A DNA stretch of 52,000 nt from Tubiluchus corallicola. Lineage: Eukaryota > Priapulida > Priapulimorpha > Priapulimorphida > Tubiluchidae. This document shows positions 21,168 to 33,000 of this stretch, one piece after another (within the stretch, counting starts at the first letter, position 1; each line of letters opens with the position of its first letter). Both the position numbers and the translations under genes were made by a program. The notes below the pieces were generated by a model. The model was given only the letters and a program-made list of their open reading frames with translations. It had not been told where the DNA came from and made no database searches. The stretch lies in assembly GCA_030141605.1 (NCBI GenBank), contig JAQGDQ010000134.1, positions 263,001-315,000 on the forward strand, given 5' to 3'.

Positions 21168-22777
21168 TTTTTTGTTTATTAGGCCTAGTTCATGTCATTA
21201 CTTGTGTTTTTAATTAGGCCCACTAACCTACCTCGTTCTGGTTAACGTATATTAATGTTATTGTAACAAGTGATTGTTGTTGTATTAGAGTAGTTTTTGA
21301 TGTTTTGTTCTAGATAATTAATTAAGTTTGTTTTTCTACCGGTGCGCTATCTATGAAAAGCTATGGAAAACAGTTTGGAGCAATACTTCTTTAGCCGTTT
21401 CTTCTTATCTTAGGTTGCCAGGTTAGTTTTACTGCACAAAAATTGTTCGTTCTTTTTCACTTAAGACGAGAGCATTATGTACTTTGTATTCTAAATAGTT
21501 TCCAAGTTTCTAAGCTTATTTTTCCTTATTGTTTTTGTAAATGTTAATGTGACGTTTATGCAAGACTTGTTCTGTAATTGTGGTTTACATAAAAGTAATT
21601 TCAAATTATTTTTAACGTTACAACAAGCTTTATAGGCGTTATAAGCTGTTTATGATATTGAAAGTCGAAATGGATCCTATAAGTTACTCAGGCCTAGAGG
21701 ACTTAATTTATTTTTGCCCCACATTAGGCTGAAGTATATTACTGGGCTAAAGCTGCAACCAAAGCTCTTGTTGTATGTAAACGTACAGTCAGTGATTATT
21801 TACAATTATGATTCTGTTAACTTATTTAAGCAACCGTTTATTATTTGTGATAAATGCAAAGTTTGGGCACTAACTTATAAATCAAAGAAATGGTAATAAA
21901 CCCATGGTCAAATGAATGTAACGATTAGCACTAATCATCATCATCATCATCATCATCATCATTATCATCACCATCATCATGAAAATTGTCATCCATTATT
22001 CGAAACAACGCTTTCATGAATCTGTACGATGTTGTGTAATTGTACAGGTTTGAGGTACAGACGGAAATAAAAAATGTTATTTATTTGTTTTTAGATAAAC
22101 ATGCGTTCTTCTGTTTTTTGCTTACTGCCTTTACTGTAGTTCAGATACTGCAAGTTAGCTTACGTCCTCGGTATGGACGTAATACAATACTTCGAATGCA
22201 ATACCGGAATTAAAATTTTCCAGATTTTTTTGCATCACTCGCTTGCGAAAAACTTTATAAAGTCTTGCCATGATGCTCTCTATTCATTGTTCATGTAATA
22301 ACTTTTATATGTTGTCATACTAGAGTTATTCTCTGTATTCTAAATTCTACGAAAAAATTGATTCCACGACAACAGTAAATGGTGTTCATCAAATGACACA
22401 TTCACGAAAAAAGATTCCACGACCATTATAAGTTTAATAGTGTTCTAAATGGCATTTCCAATTTGACAGAAAAGCTCAATAAGCGAGTAATCCAGTTCTG
22501 GACTAGCTAAGTTGAAGGGACACAAAAATCAAAATCTATACACAAAACCTTGTTGCGCAAATTTGACTCTGATTACTCTACTGCTTTATGCACAAAGCTG
22601 TGGTTCTCTTTTACAAGCTTTTTCTTTATTGTCAAAATTCTCTCTACTATTAATTGAAATGTTAACTATGCGTTCATGTTTTAAAATTAAAATATTGACG
22701 GGAAGTTTAACAGAAAAAACATTTAACATACGTATGAGTAAATAGGCGTACAAAAATTTCCCAGAAACTTTAATAAT
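21168..22777. other. 3' flank of the CDA-like gene; no gene seen
   Basis: AT-rich, possibly transcribed as a longer 3' UTR up to about 22090. It contains the ATC repeat listed separately. Near 22350-22430 two copies of a short motif (CGAAAAAA-GATTCCACGAC) lie about 60 bases apart, an old tandem duplication. Confidence 0.35.
21934..21980. repeat. (ATC)n microsatellite
   Basis: About 15 ATC units with one TTATCATCACC interruption near 21961-21972. Confidence 0.9.
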
Positions 22778-23170
22778 TATACGCAGGGCCGGGCTAGTTT
22801 AGGCTGCAGCCTAGGGCCTCTCAAGCTTGGTGGGCCAAAGCTTGAGGAGACCTGATAAAAAAATTTCAATTTTCAAAAAAAAAATGCGCCTAATATTTTA
22901 ACATTTTGCATTGCAAAAAAATTCATTAAATTTAAAATAAAATTTCAGCTTTAAAATGGGAGGCCGGGAATCTAAAAACCCATTTTTAAAAAAGTAGCTC
23001 ATGTACCTGGTCACTTATTTGAAATAAAGGGCCGTTGTTTGAGGCCTTTTATTTAAGATAAGAGGCACCTATTTGAAGCCCTTTGTATGAGTTAGAGGGT
23101 CCCCATCTGAGGGGCCCATAATTCTATTAGCTTAGGGTCCCCAAAAGGTTATAATCCGGCCCTGCGTATA
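22778..23170. mobile_element. Non-autonomous hAT-like DNA element (MITE)
   Basis: The ends are perfect inverted repeats of 15 bases, TATACGCAGGGCCGG at 22778-22792 and CCGGCCCTGCGTATA at 23156-23170. CAGGGCCGG is a typical hAT terminal motif. The interior has no coding capacity. Just inside the left end, CTCAAGCTT and AAGCTTGAG form a hairpin with GGTGGGCC in the loop. I see no convincing 8-base target duplication, partly because the TATACG extension is itself inverted. Confidence 0.6.
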
Positions 23171-25639
23171 GGTAAGGTATTCTAATACTCACTAAATACA
23201 CAAAGTTGTACATTACTGTTACTGCATAAATTACACACAGCTCTTAAGCGTTTAATATGAATCTCCGCGAAGAAGAAAAGTTGCCCATTTGTGGCCTTGT
23301 GCACCCTGCCTCCCATTACAGGGGACTGACGGAAACAGTTCTTCTACGCATTGCAAGAAAATAATTATTCATTACGACCAAGTCCATTTTATTTACTTCT
23401 CCAGTAATTAAGAATGACCGACAAGTGATGAGGAGTCGTGTTCCATTGTTAGATAATGTAATGATTCTTGACCCACCACGTCACAGAAAATTGCGCATGG
23501 AAAGTTCTCATTCCCTGTTGTGACTTTAATGGATTGTGGCTGCTTTAAGGCGGTTCGTCAGTTAACTACACAGTCAAAATTTACTAGTTTTAATTGATGA
23601 AGATTACGATACATATTATGTACGATTTTAGTTAAACGACTTTAGTTTAATGCATGCGAAAGTAAGCCACAGAGCCAGGAACATGGGGGGGGGGGCATTT
23701 GACCCTGGCCTTGCATTCTCTACGACGAAAAGATGTACGTGCGGTTCGTATGCTAACGTTCGTGTGCCAACTTGGCCTGGCCTTACATCCAGCTTAGAAC
23801 AACCCTGTGTCAATGGTACAAACGTTTTTATTTGATAATTCACTTGATGATTTAGTAATTTTGGTAATTTATTTATTGGTAACTACACTACACGCTTTTT
23901 TTGTATTAACCGGTGTCACCGTGGCTTAAGACTTTGGATCCATATAACGCTTTGTATATCCTGCGAGTTATCACAAAAAACACTTTAAACCCTACTTATG
24001 CCTAAAAATTCAATAAATTCGTAGAAGGAAAGTTACCCCAACATTCCTGCATTTACAAACTCAATAAAGAATGGACTAGTTGGTTTAGACAGATTATACA
24101 CAAGCAAGTTATTAGTAAAGTATTGTTTTAGATAAACGAAAACTGTGGCCACGCTCGCGTGATTAACTCACTACAAACACTTTTCGAAAAGGTACCTACA
24201 AATTTCCTCCTCCTTTCTTCTTCAAAGTTTCATTTCACCTGTTGTACGCATTGAGGTATCAACATTTGTCAGAGTATTCCACCCACTTCTATCTGCAGCT
24301 AACAGCGTAAGTTCTTCTACTCCTAAAATAGATTTGGTTGAAATTATTGAACATCTTTATTTATTTTAGCTACCCAAGTTGTCTTAGGTTTGCCAGGTGG
24401 TTTTTTGCAAGGTTTTAAGGCGATTCGTACTAGCGCTTCATTTGGTAATCTTAGAAGATGTCCTTGCTGAATGAAAACACTTGCTGACGTCATTAGCCTC
24501 CATTGCGAGTGAGTTAAAAGAAAATAGCATTAACCTACATGAAAAGTAGAATTGTCAAGGTATCAAGTAAATGAAAATATGTGAATCAGGAGCAGAACGA
24601 AATAATACTTTAATACAGACCTACTTCCCCCTGATAAAATGAAAATCTGGACAAGAATGCCTGTTCTTATTCTTCAGGGGTTGTTACGCCAAACAACAAA
24701 CGTTGGCTTCACCTTCTTCAAAACTATTGATAAGAAGCCCACTCAACTCACATACTGCTGACTGACAAGTAATGACCATTCGCTAAGTAAAAATGGTCAT
24801 AAATTCTTATCACTATAATGCACTGTTGAAGTATGTACGTACTTTGTTCTTTATGATGGCCTTTCGGTTGAAAACGTGTAAAACAGTGGAAAGTAGGTAA
24901 GGCACGTTTTACAAACACAGTCTCGTACTCATCTTCCGCGCAGAGTTGCAATTATTTGGATGTATTGACGTTTTTGTCTATTTTTCTACGCCAGTGTGGG
25001 TGTTTATTGCCTGCCAGTCTATTTAGTTCAACCAATTATTTTAGACGTCGACGGTGAAACAAAACGAGTTAACATCAACTGTATTACATCCTAAAATTCA
25101 AAATCCAACCTACATTGTCATTTTCTCGTAATCTCAAAAATATGAAAAGTAGCCGTAATAATATAATAATTTTTCTAGGAATTGTGAATATTTGTGGTCA
25201 GAGGTCTTTTATTTTCCGCCCAATGCCATCACTAACGTGAAGCCGAAGTGAATGAAAAACTGGGGAACGCAAATAGTCACATTTTGTATAGGAAAACTAG
25301 TATTATGAGCAGAGTTATCATACATTGTTTGTGAAAGATACTCTAAATACGATCGAGTGCAAACAGTTTGAATTCTTGAACAGAAATGAGCTTATCTTAT
25401 ACTAGATTGGATATGTCAAAATTGACTAAAGTAATGTAATTTTTATTGTAGTCCTTGACCAACTACTACATTATTTATTGACCCTTTTTTGTAAATTGTT
25501 ATAATGTATAAATATTCTTGTTTTTCTATGCTACTAAAAATTGAAAATTGTACTGCAATTCGAAATAAATAATGATAATAATTACTATTATTACTAATAC
25601 TAATTTAATTGAAACAGGACAGGTTTCTTATTTGGAAGG
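23171..25639. other. Intergenic, no gene supported
   Basis: AT-rich. A run of 11 G's at about 23686-23696 and short open frames at 23650-23835 have no domain or splice support. AAATAAATAATGATAATAATTA near 25563 looks like a retroelement tail or microsatellite seed. Confidence 0.35.
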
Positions 25640-25765
25640 AGTTTGCAATTCCCCACACAATTTAAATACCCTCACCCTAACCCTAATCCCAGCCCTAACC
25701 TTAACCCAACCCTAACTCTGATCCCAATCCGCTTTACGAACTAATTTTATGAGGAATTGTAAACT
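25640..25765. repeat. Telomere-like CCCTAA-rich block between short inverted repeats
   Basis: From about 25668 to 25732 the sequence is degenerate CCCTAA: CCCTCACCCTAACCCTAATC, CCCTAACCTTAACCCAACCC and similar. It is flanked by AGTTTGCAATTCCCC (25640-25654) and, inverted, GAGGAATTGTAAACT (25751-25765). Animal telomeres use TTAGGG/CCCTAA. This is either an interstitial telomeric block or the core of a small element with similar sequence. Confidence 0.5.
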
Positions 25766-25933
25766 TTGGCCCCCTTTTGGAAAATGTTTCTCGTTCTCTC
25801 TCCTTATATGTTATCATATTTTACGGTGTGCCAGAACTAGCAAGTTTGCAATATTCATGAGCTTTTTCTGCAAATTAATGAAAACAATATATATATATAT
25901 CATATAAAAGACTTATAATAATAATTACTATAT

Positions 25934-25991
25934 ACTACTATACTACAGGACGTGCACGCTGAAATCTCTGATTCGGCTAGCGGAGGCGATC
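25934..25991 (+). repeat. Left 58 bp terminal inverted repeat
   Basis: Matches the reverse complement of 28031-28088 at every base; the match ends on both sides at these limits. Confidence 0.95.
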
Positions 25992-26318
25992 AATACTTGC
26001 ATGAACGTAATCTATAAATAGTGCGCTTTAGAGAGTAGCGATCTTGGAAATTAAAGAATGGGCGGATCGGTAGATAGCGAGTATTATTTTTCATTTAATT
26101 GGTTCTTTACATTACGGGAGAAAAGTACCAATTGTTTATTTTATGTATCAAAGGAAATTAGTGTTCATTTTTACTTCTTAAATAGCGCACTACTTTAGGC
26201 GTAAGTGCGTCTTACCGGAAGTAGTGCTTTGTCATTGTTAATGTGTCTGCTTGTGTTTGTTTCTTTGTGGATTATTTTCAAAATTTCTGGTGGATTTTAT
26301 ACATCTGTGCTCAGCAGC

Positions 26319-27090
26319 ATGCCTAACAAGTGTGGTGTTGTTAAATGCAAAGGTAACTATGACACGGAAAACAAGTGTCGTGTGTTCAGACTGCCAACAG
26401 ATCATGTAGAAAAACAGAAATGGCTAAGTGTTCTTCCCCCCACGCGAAGGCTTTGTTGTTGATCCAACGAAATTTTTCATTTGCGAAAAGCATTGGCCAT
26501 CGGATACTCAAATGGTCAAAATTCCAGGTGATCACACCAGGCCAGTGGATCCACCCAGTATTTTCAACGTTCCAACATCATGCTTGCCCACTCCAAAGCC
26601 ACCACCTCGCCCTCCAAAAACTGAGGACCAGCAGCTGAATTATTTCTTTAAAAAGGATAAAATAACTTCTCTCAATGAATTCACTCCTGAGAAAGACCTG
26701 CATAAGACGTATCAGAACCTCATTATATCTCGCACACAAGACAAATTTGTGTGCATGTTCATGGAAGAGGACCACAGTCAATGTTATATGTCAATTATTG
26801 TTCACAGTAAGCCTACCTTGTGTTCCCCTCTTACTCTGTATGCTTTCAAAAACGGGATCAGTGTGCCATTAAGTAAAATCCTCAGTCCGAACAATGGGCT
26901 GTCCTCTTACTCACAATTTTTCGCGGTTGTGAATTCTGTTGTCAACCACATTCATCATGTTGATGATATTGTCAACAAAGTGACAAAGTCTCTTGAACTT
27001 GAACTAGCTCAAAATCGAGAACAATCTCCTAGTGTTAATGCTAAAGCCAAGAAGCTCAAATTTCTAACACCAGCTTCGACTATTATGTGA
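26319..27090 (+). pseudogene. THAP-domain transposase N-terminal part, frameshifted
   Basis: The start is ATG 26319 (MPNKCGVVKCKG). The THAP C2CH finger is C5-x4-C10 ... C55-x2-H58 (FFICEKHW), with the family's conserved Pro26 and Trp35 and a PPSIF motif in the AVPTIF position; it binds DNA in this family. The finger is split by a frame change at a run of six Cs (26436-26441). Before it the frame reads WLSVLPP, and after it REGFVVDP continues one frame over, so one extra C explains it. A proline-rich linker (about residues 73-95) and a helical region follow. The frame ends at TGA 27088-27090. The extra C may be a real mutation or a homopolymer error. Confidence 0.8.
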
Positions 27091-27114
27091 TAAGACTTTC
27101 ACAGTGTCTGATTA

Positions 27115-27696
27115 TTGCTTTGCAATAGAGTCATTTCCCCATTGCAATTACGAACGGCGCGTTTCTCTGCATCATTCCTGGAGTTTGTGGACACAGACAC
27201 ATCATCCGAAAGCCAGTTGCACACATGCAATGGGATTGATTTCGAGGATGCCAAAATTATGGAGATTTGTGTTGACGAGACTCTTTCTAAAACTGAACTG
27301 AACGCGTGTGCATATGTCGCAGGTTGGTTGGAGAGTAAGTGCCAAAATGACATTTCTTTTCCCGAGGATGAACCTCTCCTTTCTGAGGAAATGAAAATGT
27401 TCATTGAAGAAGTGTCTAGGGGAGGTCTTACAGTGCCCCACACATTCACGTTCGAATTCGTAACAACTGGCTTGTGTTTTGTGAAGAAGTCAACTCACAC
27501 AGTCTGCTGCCGCAACAAGCTCATGAACATCCTCTCCATAATCAATGCCTACTTTGATTTTGGCGAATTTTCAAGAAATGCTCTGAGACGCCTGGCGAAT
27601 GTACTGCTGCATGGACTACACAATTTGGAGAAGGATCACCAGCAGAACTCAGCCCTTTACCAGACCTCCATTAAGAAGGCGCGCCTAGCCGACTAA
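27115..27696 (+). pseudogene. P-like transposase C-terminal part
   Basis: It lies in the same frame as the end of the THAP part but is separated by TGA, TAA and TGA at 27088-27114, so it is reached only through an intron, readthrough or not at all. It contains CAYVAGWLESKC, then EVSRGGLTVPHTFTFEF and a Cys/Leu-rich tail ending TSIKKARLAD. The AYVAGW ... SRGGLTVP pairing is seen at the C-terminal end of THAP9/P-element-type transposases. No DDE catalytic block is found in the element. It could be an internally deleted copy or a second small protein. Confidence 0.55.
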
Positions 27697-28030
27697 TTGT
27701 CGCAAACATCTCTGCAAAATGGTGAGTGCAATAATTTCATGTATTCTAATTTACACAGAGGAACCTATGAATGAGTTTATATAGTCCTGACAAAATGGTG
27801 CAGTCTGTTTATTGCAACTCTCTTATTCTCTATAGAAAGTGACAGGTAATCTTCGGGACACAATGAGTTGCAGATATGGTGTGTTTTTTTTGGGGGGGGG
27901 GATATCATAGGTACCACTGTTTTTAAATTACTAGATGAATGAGGAATATGTTCTATGTGTATTGTGGCATGCTATAGGTCACCATGGGGGGTAAATATGT
28001 CCAAATTATTAGCACTAAATGTTAAAAATA

Positions 28031-28088
28031 GATCGCCTCCGCTAGCCGAATCAGAGATTTCAGCGTGCACGTCCTGTAGTATAGTAGT
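28031..28088 (-). repeat. Right 58 bp terminal inverted repeat
   Basis: Partner of 25934-25991. The sequence outside (CCTTGGTACAGCC) differs from the left flank. Confidence 0.95.
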
Positions 28089-28340
28089 CCTTGGTACAGC
28101 CGCTTATCATACAAGTACAAACAGTATGTACAAGTGTTACACTCTATTTGTAGTGTAAAAGTAGTTAACATTAAATACAATCTAACCATTAGATAAATAT
28201 GCATATATAAGTTAATACCACAATTTTATCTATCAATTTATCTAACAATATCTATATTTGCATAACAATTTGGCATTCCTATTTTGACAAAATAATTTAT
28301 AAAGTTTCTTACATTAAACTAGCCAGAAAATCGTCCTTTG

Positions 28341-28643
28341 CTAAAATTGATAAATGCTTTTAAAACGTCTGTATTGCGTTCGCCTATGAGTTATATTTAA
28401 TGTTGGTAATTTATCTGTTAAGGCATTTCTTCTGGTTGTATCGACTAGATGGCATTCACAGAATAAATGATGCGGAGTTTGCCTACCATTTATACACTCG
28501 CATATGCCAGTATCTGCATATCCAATATATATAGCGTAAGAAAGCGTAAACATGAATTTGGAAATTGGATGTGTATTGCTACATACGTAAATTTGTTGCC
28601 ATTGTTCGACTAAACTGCAGTGACCAACACATGGTCTACTCAT
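28341..28643 (-). pseudogene. LINE (non-LTR retrotransposon) ORF2 C-terminal fragment
   Basis: A 100-residue open frame on the minus strand contains CECINGRQTPHHLFCEC, the C-x-C-x8-H-x4-C pattern found after the RNase H / reverse transcriptase region in many LINE polyproteins. It is followed by a basic helix (RRNALTDKLPTL, RRTQYRRF). The upstream polymerase is missing, so this is a truncated remnant. The family is not determined. Confidence 0.55.
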
Positions 28644-28699
28644 TTAGTTGCGTAACGGGAAATTGCGTGATAATTTTGAAAAAATTACATTCTCTCTAG

Positions 28700-29146
28700 G
28701 GCACGCTTATTTTTAGGGCAAGTAATCGTACTTCTACCTGCAACTGCTTTATTGTTATAAGCGGCTGTAATTTATAGTCACATTAAAGTAATTGGAAAGT
28801 AATTGTTGCTTTTATCGTAAAGAATCCCGTGCGCATAGCTCATACTTTACGCTTTTATAAACAACTTTGAAACTCACTCGACACTCTAGGAGTAATTTAG
28901 GATTAAACTAAAACTCAACTGAAACTAAAAAAATTATTTTACTTCTACTTTGTGAAAATCCGGCAAAAATTTCGATATTTTTTCATTCATTTTGAAACCT
29001 AATGGTGCGTTTTAGTTCTATTAATTAATAAAATTGCCACGTGACCTATCAATTGTTCTTGTTGTTGTCAGGATAAAAGTATCTGATTCACCTTCAGTTT
29101 AAGTTGTAACTTATAAGTAGTTTTCTTTCGTCTATGCGCTTCTGCG
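28700..29146. other. Upstream flank of the LDLa-protein gene
   Basis: No gene is seen. GGATAAAAGTATC near 29071 is a weak second TATA-like site. Confidence 0.3.
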
Positions 29147-29153
29147 TATAAAT
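29147..29153 (+). promoter_or_regulatory. Candidate TATA box (TATAAAT) of the LDLa-protein gene
   Basis: Lies 230 bases before the ATG at 29377. The sequence between, GC-richer than its surroundings, would be the 5' leader. Placement is inferred from sequence alone. Confidence 0.35.
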
Positions 29154-29376
29154 GTGTGTAGAGCCGTCACAGAAGTCAACTCTCGCAGTGAGTGGGATGA
29201 ATGGATGATGTGCAGTTGGGCACCCACTCTCGCGTGGATCATAGACCACCTCTACAGAGGCGGAAGTAACCTTGACGATCTTCGCTGATGCTTGGACTAG
29301 CAATTAGTACTTCTAAATTACTAATGATTGAAGACGGTGCAAAGACAACTTAAAAGCTTTAAATAAAAAAGCAGAG

Positions 29377-29936
29377 ATGTTGTATGTGCAGATGATACCA
29401 ACGATGATTAGACTGGTGCTGATGAGCTTTTTGCTTTTTCTAGTGTTGACTTGTGTTAGCAGTTTACCTGTCTCTTATCCAGTATTAGTTGTTTCCCAGT
29501 GGCAAGGTAAGTGCAGTGAACTACAGTAGAGTATAAGTGGTTCAGTAATATGACTGCATTAGAAGCGAAGTCATTATTTGCACAATTCTTTGCATGTATC
29601 TGTAGACAAAAGGCAGCGCCACATGGCTGGCCGCAAAGTAAAGTGACATCGATCCTGGGTAAAAATGGATGGGTGGCCCGCTAACAAAAACTTGCACTCG
29701 ACGCTTTCATTTGCCGTTCAACGCTGAATATTTTTCTTGTTGACTGAGATTAATATGTATCGAACCTTGGTTAGGATACCTCTGCCAGTTGTGTCTCATT
29801 TCAAAATACTATCCTCAGTAATTAATTCGGTTCCGATCTTGCCATAAATAACAGAATCAGTAAACGCTGCTTTACCTGTTGGATACATTGCTTGCAGTAT
29901 TCATGAAAATATGAACCTCGTGTTTGAAATAAAATA

Positions 29937-30027
<91 letters not shown>

Positions 30028-30032
30028 GACTT

Positions 30033-30066
<34 letters not shown>

Positions 30067-33000
30067 TGACTGACTGACTGACTGACTGACTGACTGACTG
30101 ACTGACTGACTGACTGACTTACTTACTTACTTACTTACTGACTTACTGACTTACTTACTTAAAAAAGGAGTTTCACTCCTTTTCGGCGATCATATGTGTT
30201 TATTTAAGTCGTTTTATAAGTGTTTCGGCTCTAATCTAATGTTTAGGAACTAATTTAGCTCTAATGTTTAGGTGCCTTATTCAACTCGGGCTTATTGTTT
30301 GAACTTGAAATGAAGCCCGCGTCTGTAAATGGATGGGTGATAAACGAGAATGAAACGGCTTTAACTTTGTAGACATGTTTGTTTTCTGCATTCTAACAAC
30401 AATAACACAGGCGAGCTCAAGAGATAAAGTGAATTGTAAAATGATTTTTTATTAAAATGTTTTATGATATTTCCAACGAATATATTATGAAAATTTCGTG
30501 AAAAAATGAAATAAAACAAAATCATTTTACCTCCTCCCTTTTACTTTATCCTGTTCACTTTGTCTCTTGAGTCGTATACCTTATCGTTGTTAAAATGCTT
30601 TGAAGTTCAGAAACTCAAATTTTAAAACTTAAGATCAAATATCTTAGCTCCTAGAACTCAGAGATCTTTAGATATTAGGACCCAAACATCTTTAGATTCC
30701 AGAAGTCAGATATCTTCACTGAATGAAAACGCATTTTTGAACAAAGCAATATTCTGAGTCAAACCATGAATGAACGAGTGAACTATGCAGGAATGAATGA
30801 ACTAAATATAGGCGCGCAAAGTTTTTACAATGACTGCATAATTGTGCACTTTCCCTCTAGGGAGAGTTTCTCGCGCGTCATCAAAATCATTCCGAATACT
30901 AAGCGAGCTTTATGAGGGAAAAATCAGCTAGTTCTGTGTAGATCATTCCTGCGGGACGCGTGGGAAGATGTATACAGTCAAGTGCACTATAGAGAACGAC
31001 GCACATTTTACAGCGATAACAAAAATGTTTCCAAAAAATATCAAAGCGAAACAGTAACAGAATGAAAGTGCTTTTGATGGGATGTATAAAAGATAAAAGC
31101 AGCATTAATTAAAACAAAAAATTACGAACGACACTTTCACTCATACACTGTTGAGAAACGATTACATAATAGAAGGATTACACATAAAAATTTACACTCG
31201 AAAGGTGAGGTCTTTACTACGGTGCATAGCTATTGAGTAGGGAACAATTATTGCTGATAATCTGAGCTTAGAGCGGCAGACAGTGACGAAATCCCTGCGT
31301 TGCAAATAGGAAACCAGTAACTGAAGCCAGATAATATGATAACAAACCAGATATGAACCTACAAAAAGCCCTTGGGTACTGTAAATTTTCGTTAGAAGTC
31401 TGAGTGCTTCAGTTTTATACTACATATTTCAGCTCCCGTCCAACGGGTTTTGTAGCTCCACAAAATGGAAAACTTTGATCATTAACATTGATCATTAATT
31501 GGTAAGTAGCACTTCTTAATAGCCTCGTAGTGGTAAAATAAAATATTCCTTATTTCTTTCTTTCTAATCACTCTCCATTTTTGGCTTTTTGTTCGAGTCT
31601 TGCGGCTGTGTGTAGCAGCTTAACGTTGTCTGATTGATCGTATACTTCTAGATGTAAAATTTCTTTACTGAGTAACAAGAATTCAATAAGATGCAGTAGC
31701 TTGGCCTCTATTTCATTCGTTTTGACCCGTCTCTTCATCTCAAAATGCCATCATTTGCATATTTTTGGAATATCCAGTGGGCCATTTTCAACATCTTAAA
31801 ATTTTGTTCGGGCCAAAAAGTTGGTTTTGTTTGTCAAGTCCTTGTGAGAGAAATGACTGATTTTTAGCACTTGGGCTTATTAGCAATTAATCAATTAGCA
31901 TTTAATTTTGCAGTTTGTAAAAAAAATACCGATGCGTTTGACGCACATATGGCGTCGTCAAGTATGACGTCAGACCTTTTGCTCCGAGACACGTGAATAA
32001 ACCAACTCGTGAGATACCATTTCCCGAGCGTCTTCTCCCGACTTTTAAGCTTCAATAAGTGTAGGGTAATTACATAATAAGATATCTACTACATTTGTAT
32101 TCTACTCTCCTGTCTCCAGCGGTATCAAGATGACGTCAGAATCATTTGCGTAGGACGTTACCTTCTTCCCCTAGCCATTTGTTTGTAAGGCGATTATGCT
32201 AAATATCACTGCATAATGACTACAGGTCACTTAATCCAAATGATATTTATAAGCGTCTACAGAGACTGTTGAAGTCGTGGATAATAAACATCGTTCACGT
32301 GCTGGGTGATTCTTTAATAGGTCAGATAGTCGCGTAATCAGTGTGACGCATCTTCGAAAAGGGCGACCGTGGCACCATCTATGATAGTTACTAAGTTGCT
32401 ATACATTATACTTAGCAAGAAAACTGCCATAACTGGAACCATTTCTGCAGACATGTCAGTAGAACAGATGTTAGTAGACGGTGTTGGTAGGTGTCTTTTT
32501 TTACAAAAAAGGTCTCTTAGTAAAATAACAAGGTGTATTTGCTTAAAATTTCTTCATTTCCAACTTGCAGACTAGATCGCAAACTGTGAAATAAAAACAA
32601 TTACACAGACAGAAATAGACTTAAAACTACTCCAATGGGCAACAACAAGAGCAGCAGCAGCAACAGCGCCAGCAGCAGTAGCAGTAGTCATACATGCAAA
32701 AGCGTTATTCTTACGTTTTCTGTACTAACAAGTCACATCATGCTTTTGAGGAGAACATCAATGGATTAACATAATATTCAATGGCAATCTGTAAAGCGCC
32801 CACGTGTTCTTATCCAGTTTCTATATAAAATATTGGCTGTAAGTTGCTACTACTCTTCGAAATTAATGGTGGCCTATGCAGGTGAATAATGCTGGTATGC
32901 AGATTAAATAAAATTAAAACGCGGTTTTACATTAAATACCCCAATTAACTGGGAGCAATGAAGAGTGCACAGTCACCGTAGTCACTACTTCAGTAACGGA

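Larger units (their letters stand above)
25934..28088 (+). mobile_element. THAP-domain (P-superfamily-like) DNA transposon, 2155 bp
   Basis: Bounded by perfectly matching 58-base terminal inverted repeats at 25934-25991 and 28031-28088 (outer end ACTACTATACTACAGGACG). The interior carries a THAP zinc-finger frame and a second frame with an SRGGLTVP motif near its middle, as in the C-terminal region of THAP9/P-like transposases. The RNase-H-like catalytic core that should lie between is missing, so the copy seems internally deleted and non-autonomous. Identical ends suggest a young insertion. I could not find a matching 8-base target duplication. Confidence 0.8.
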
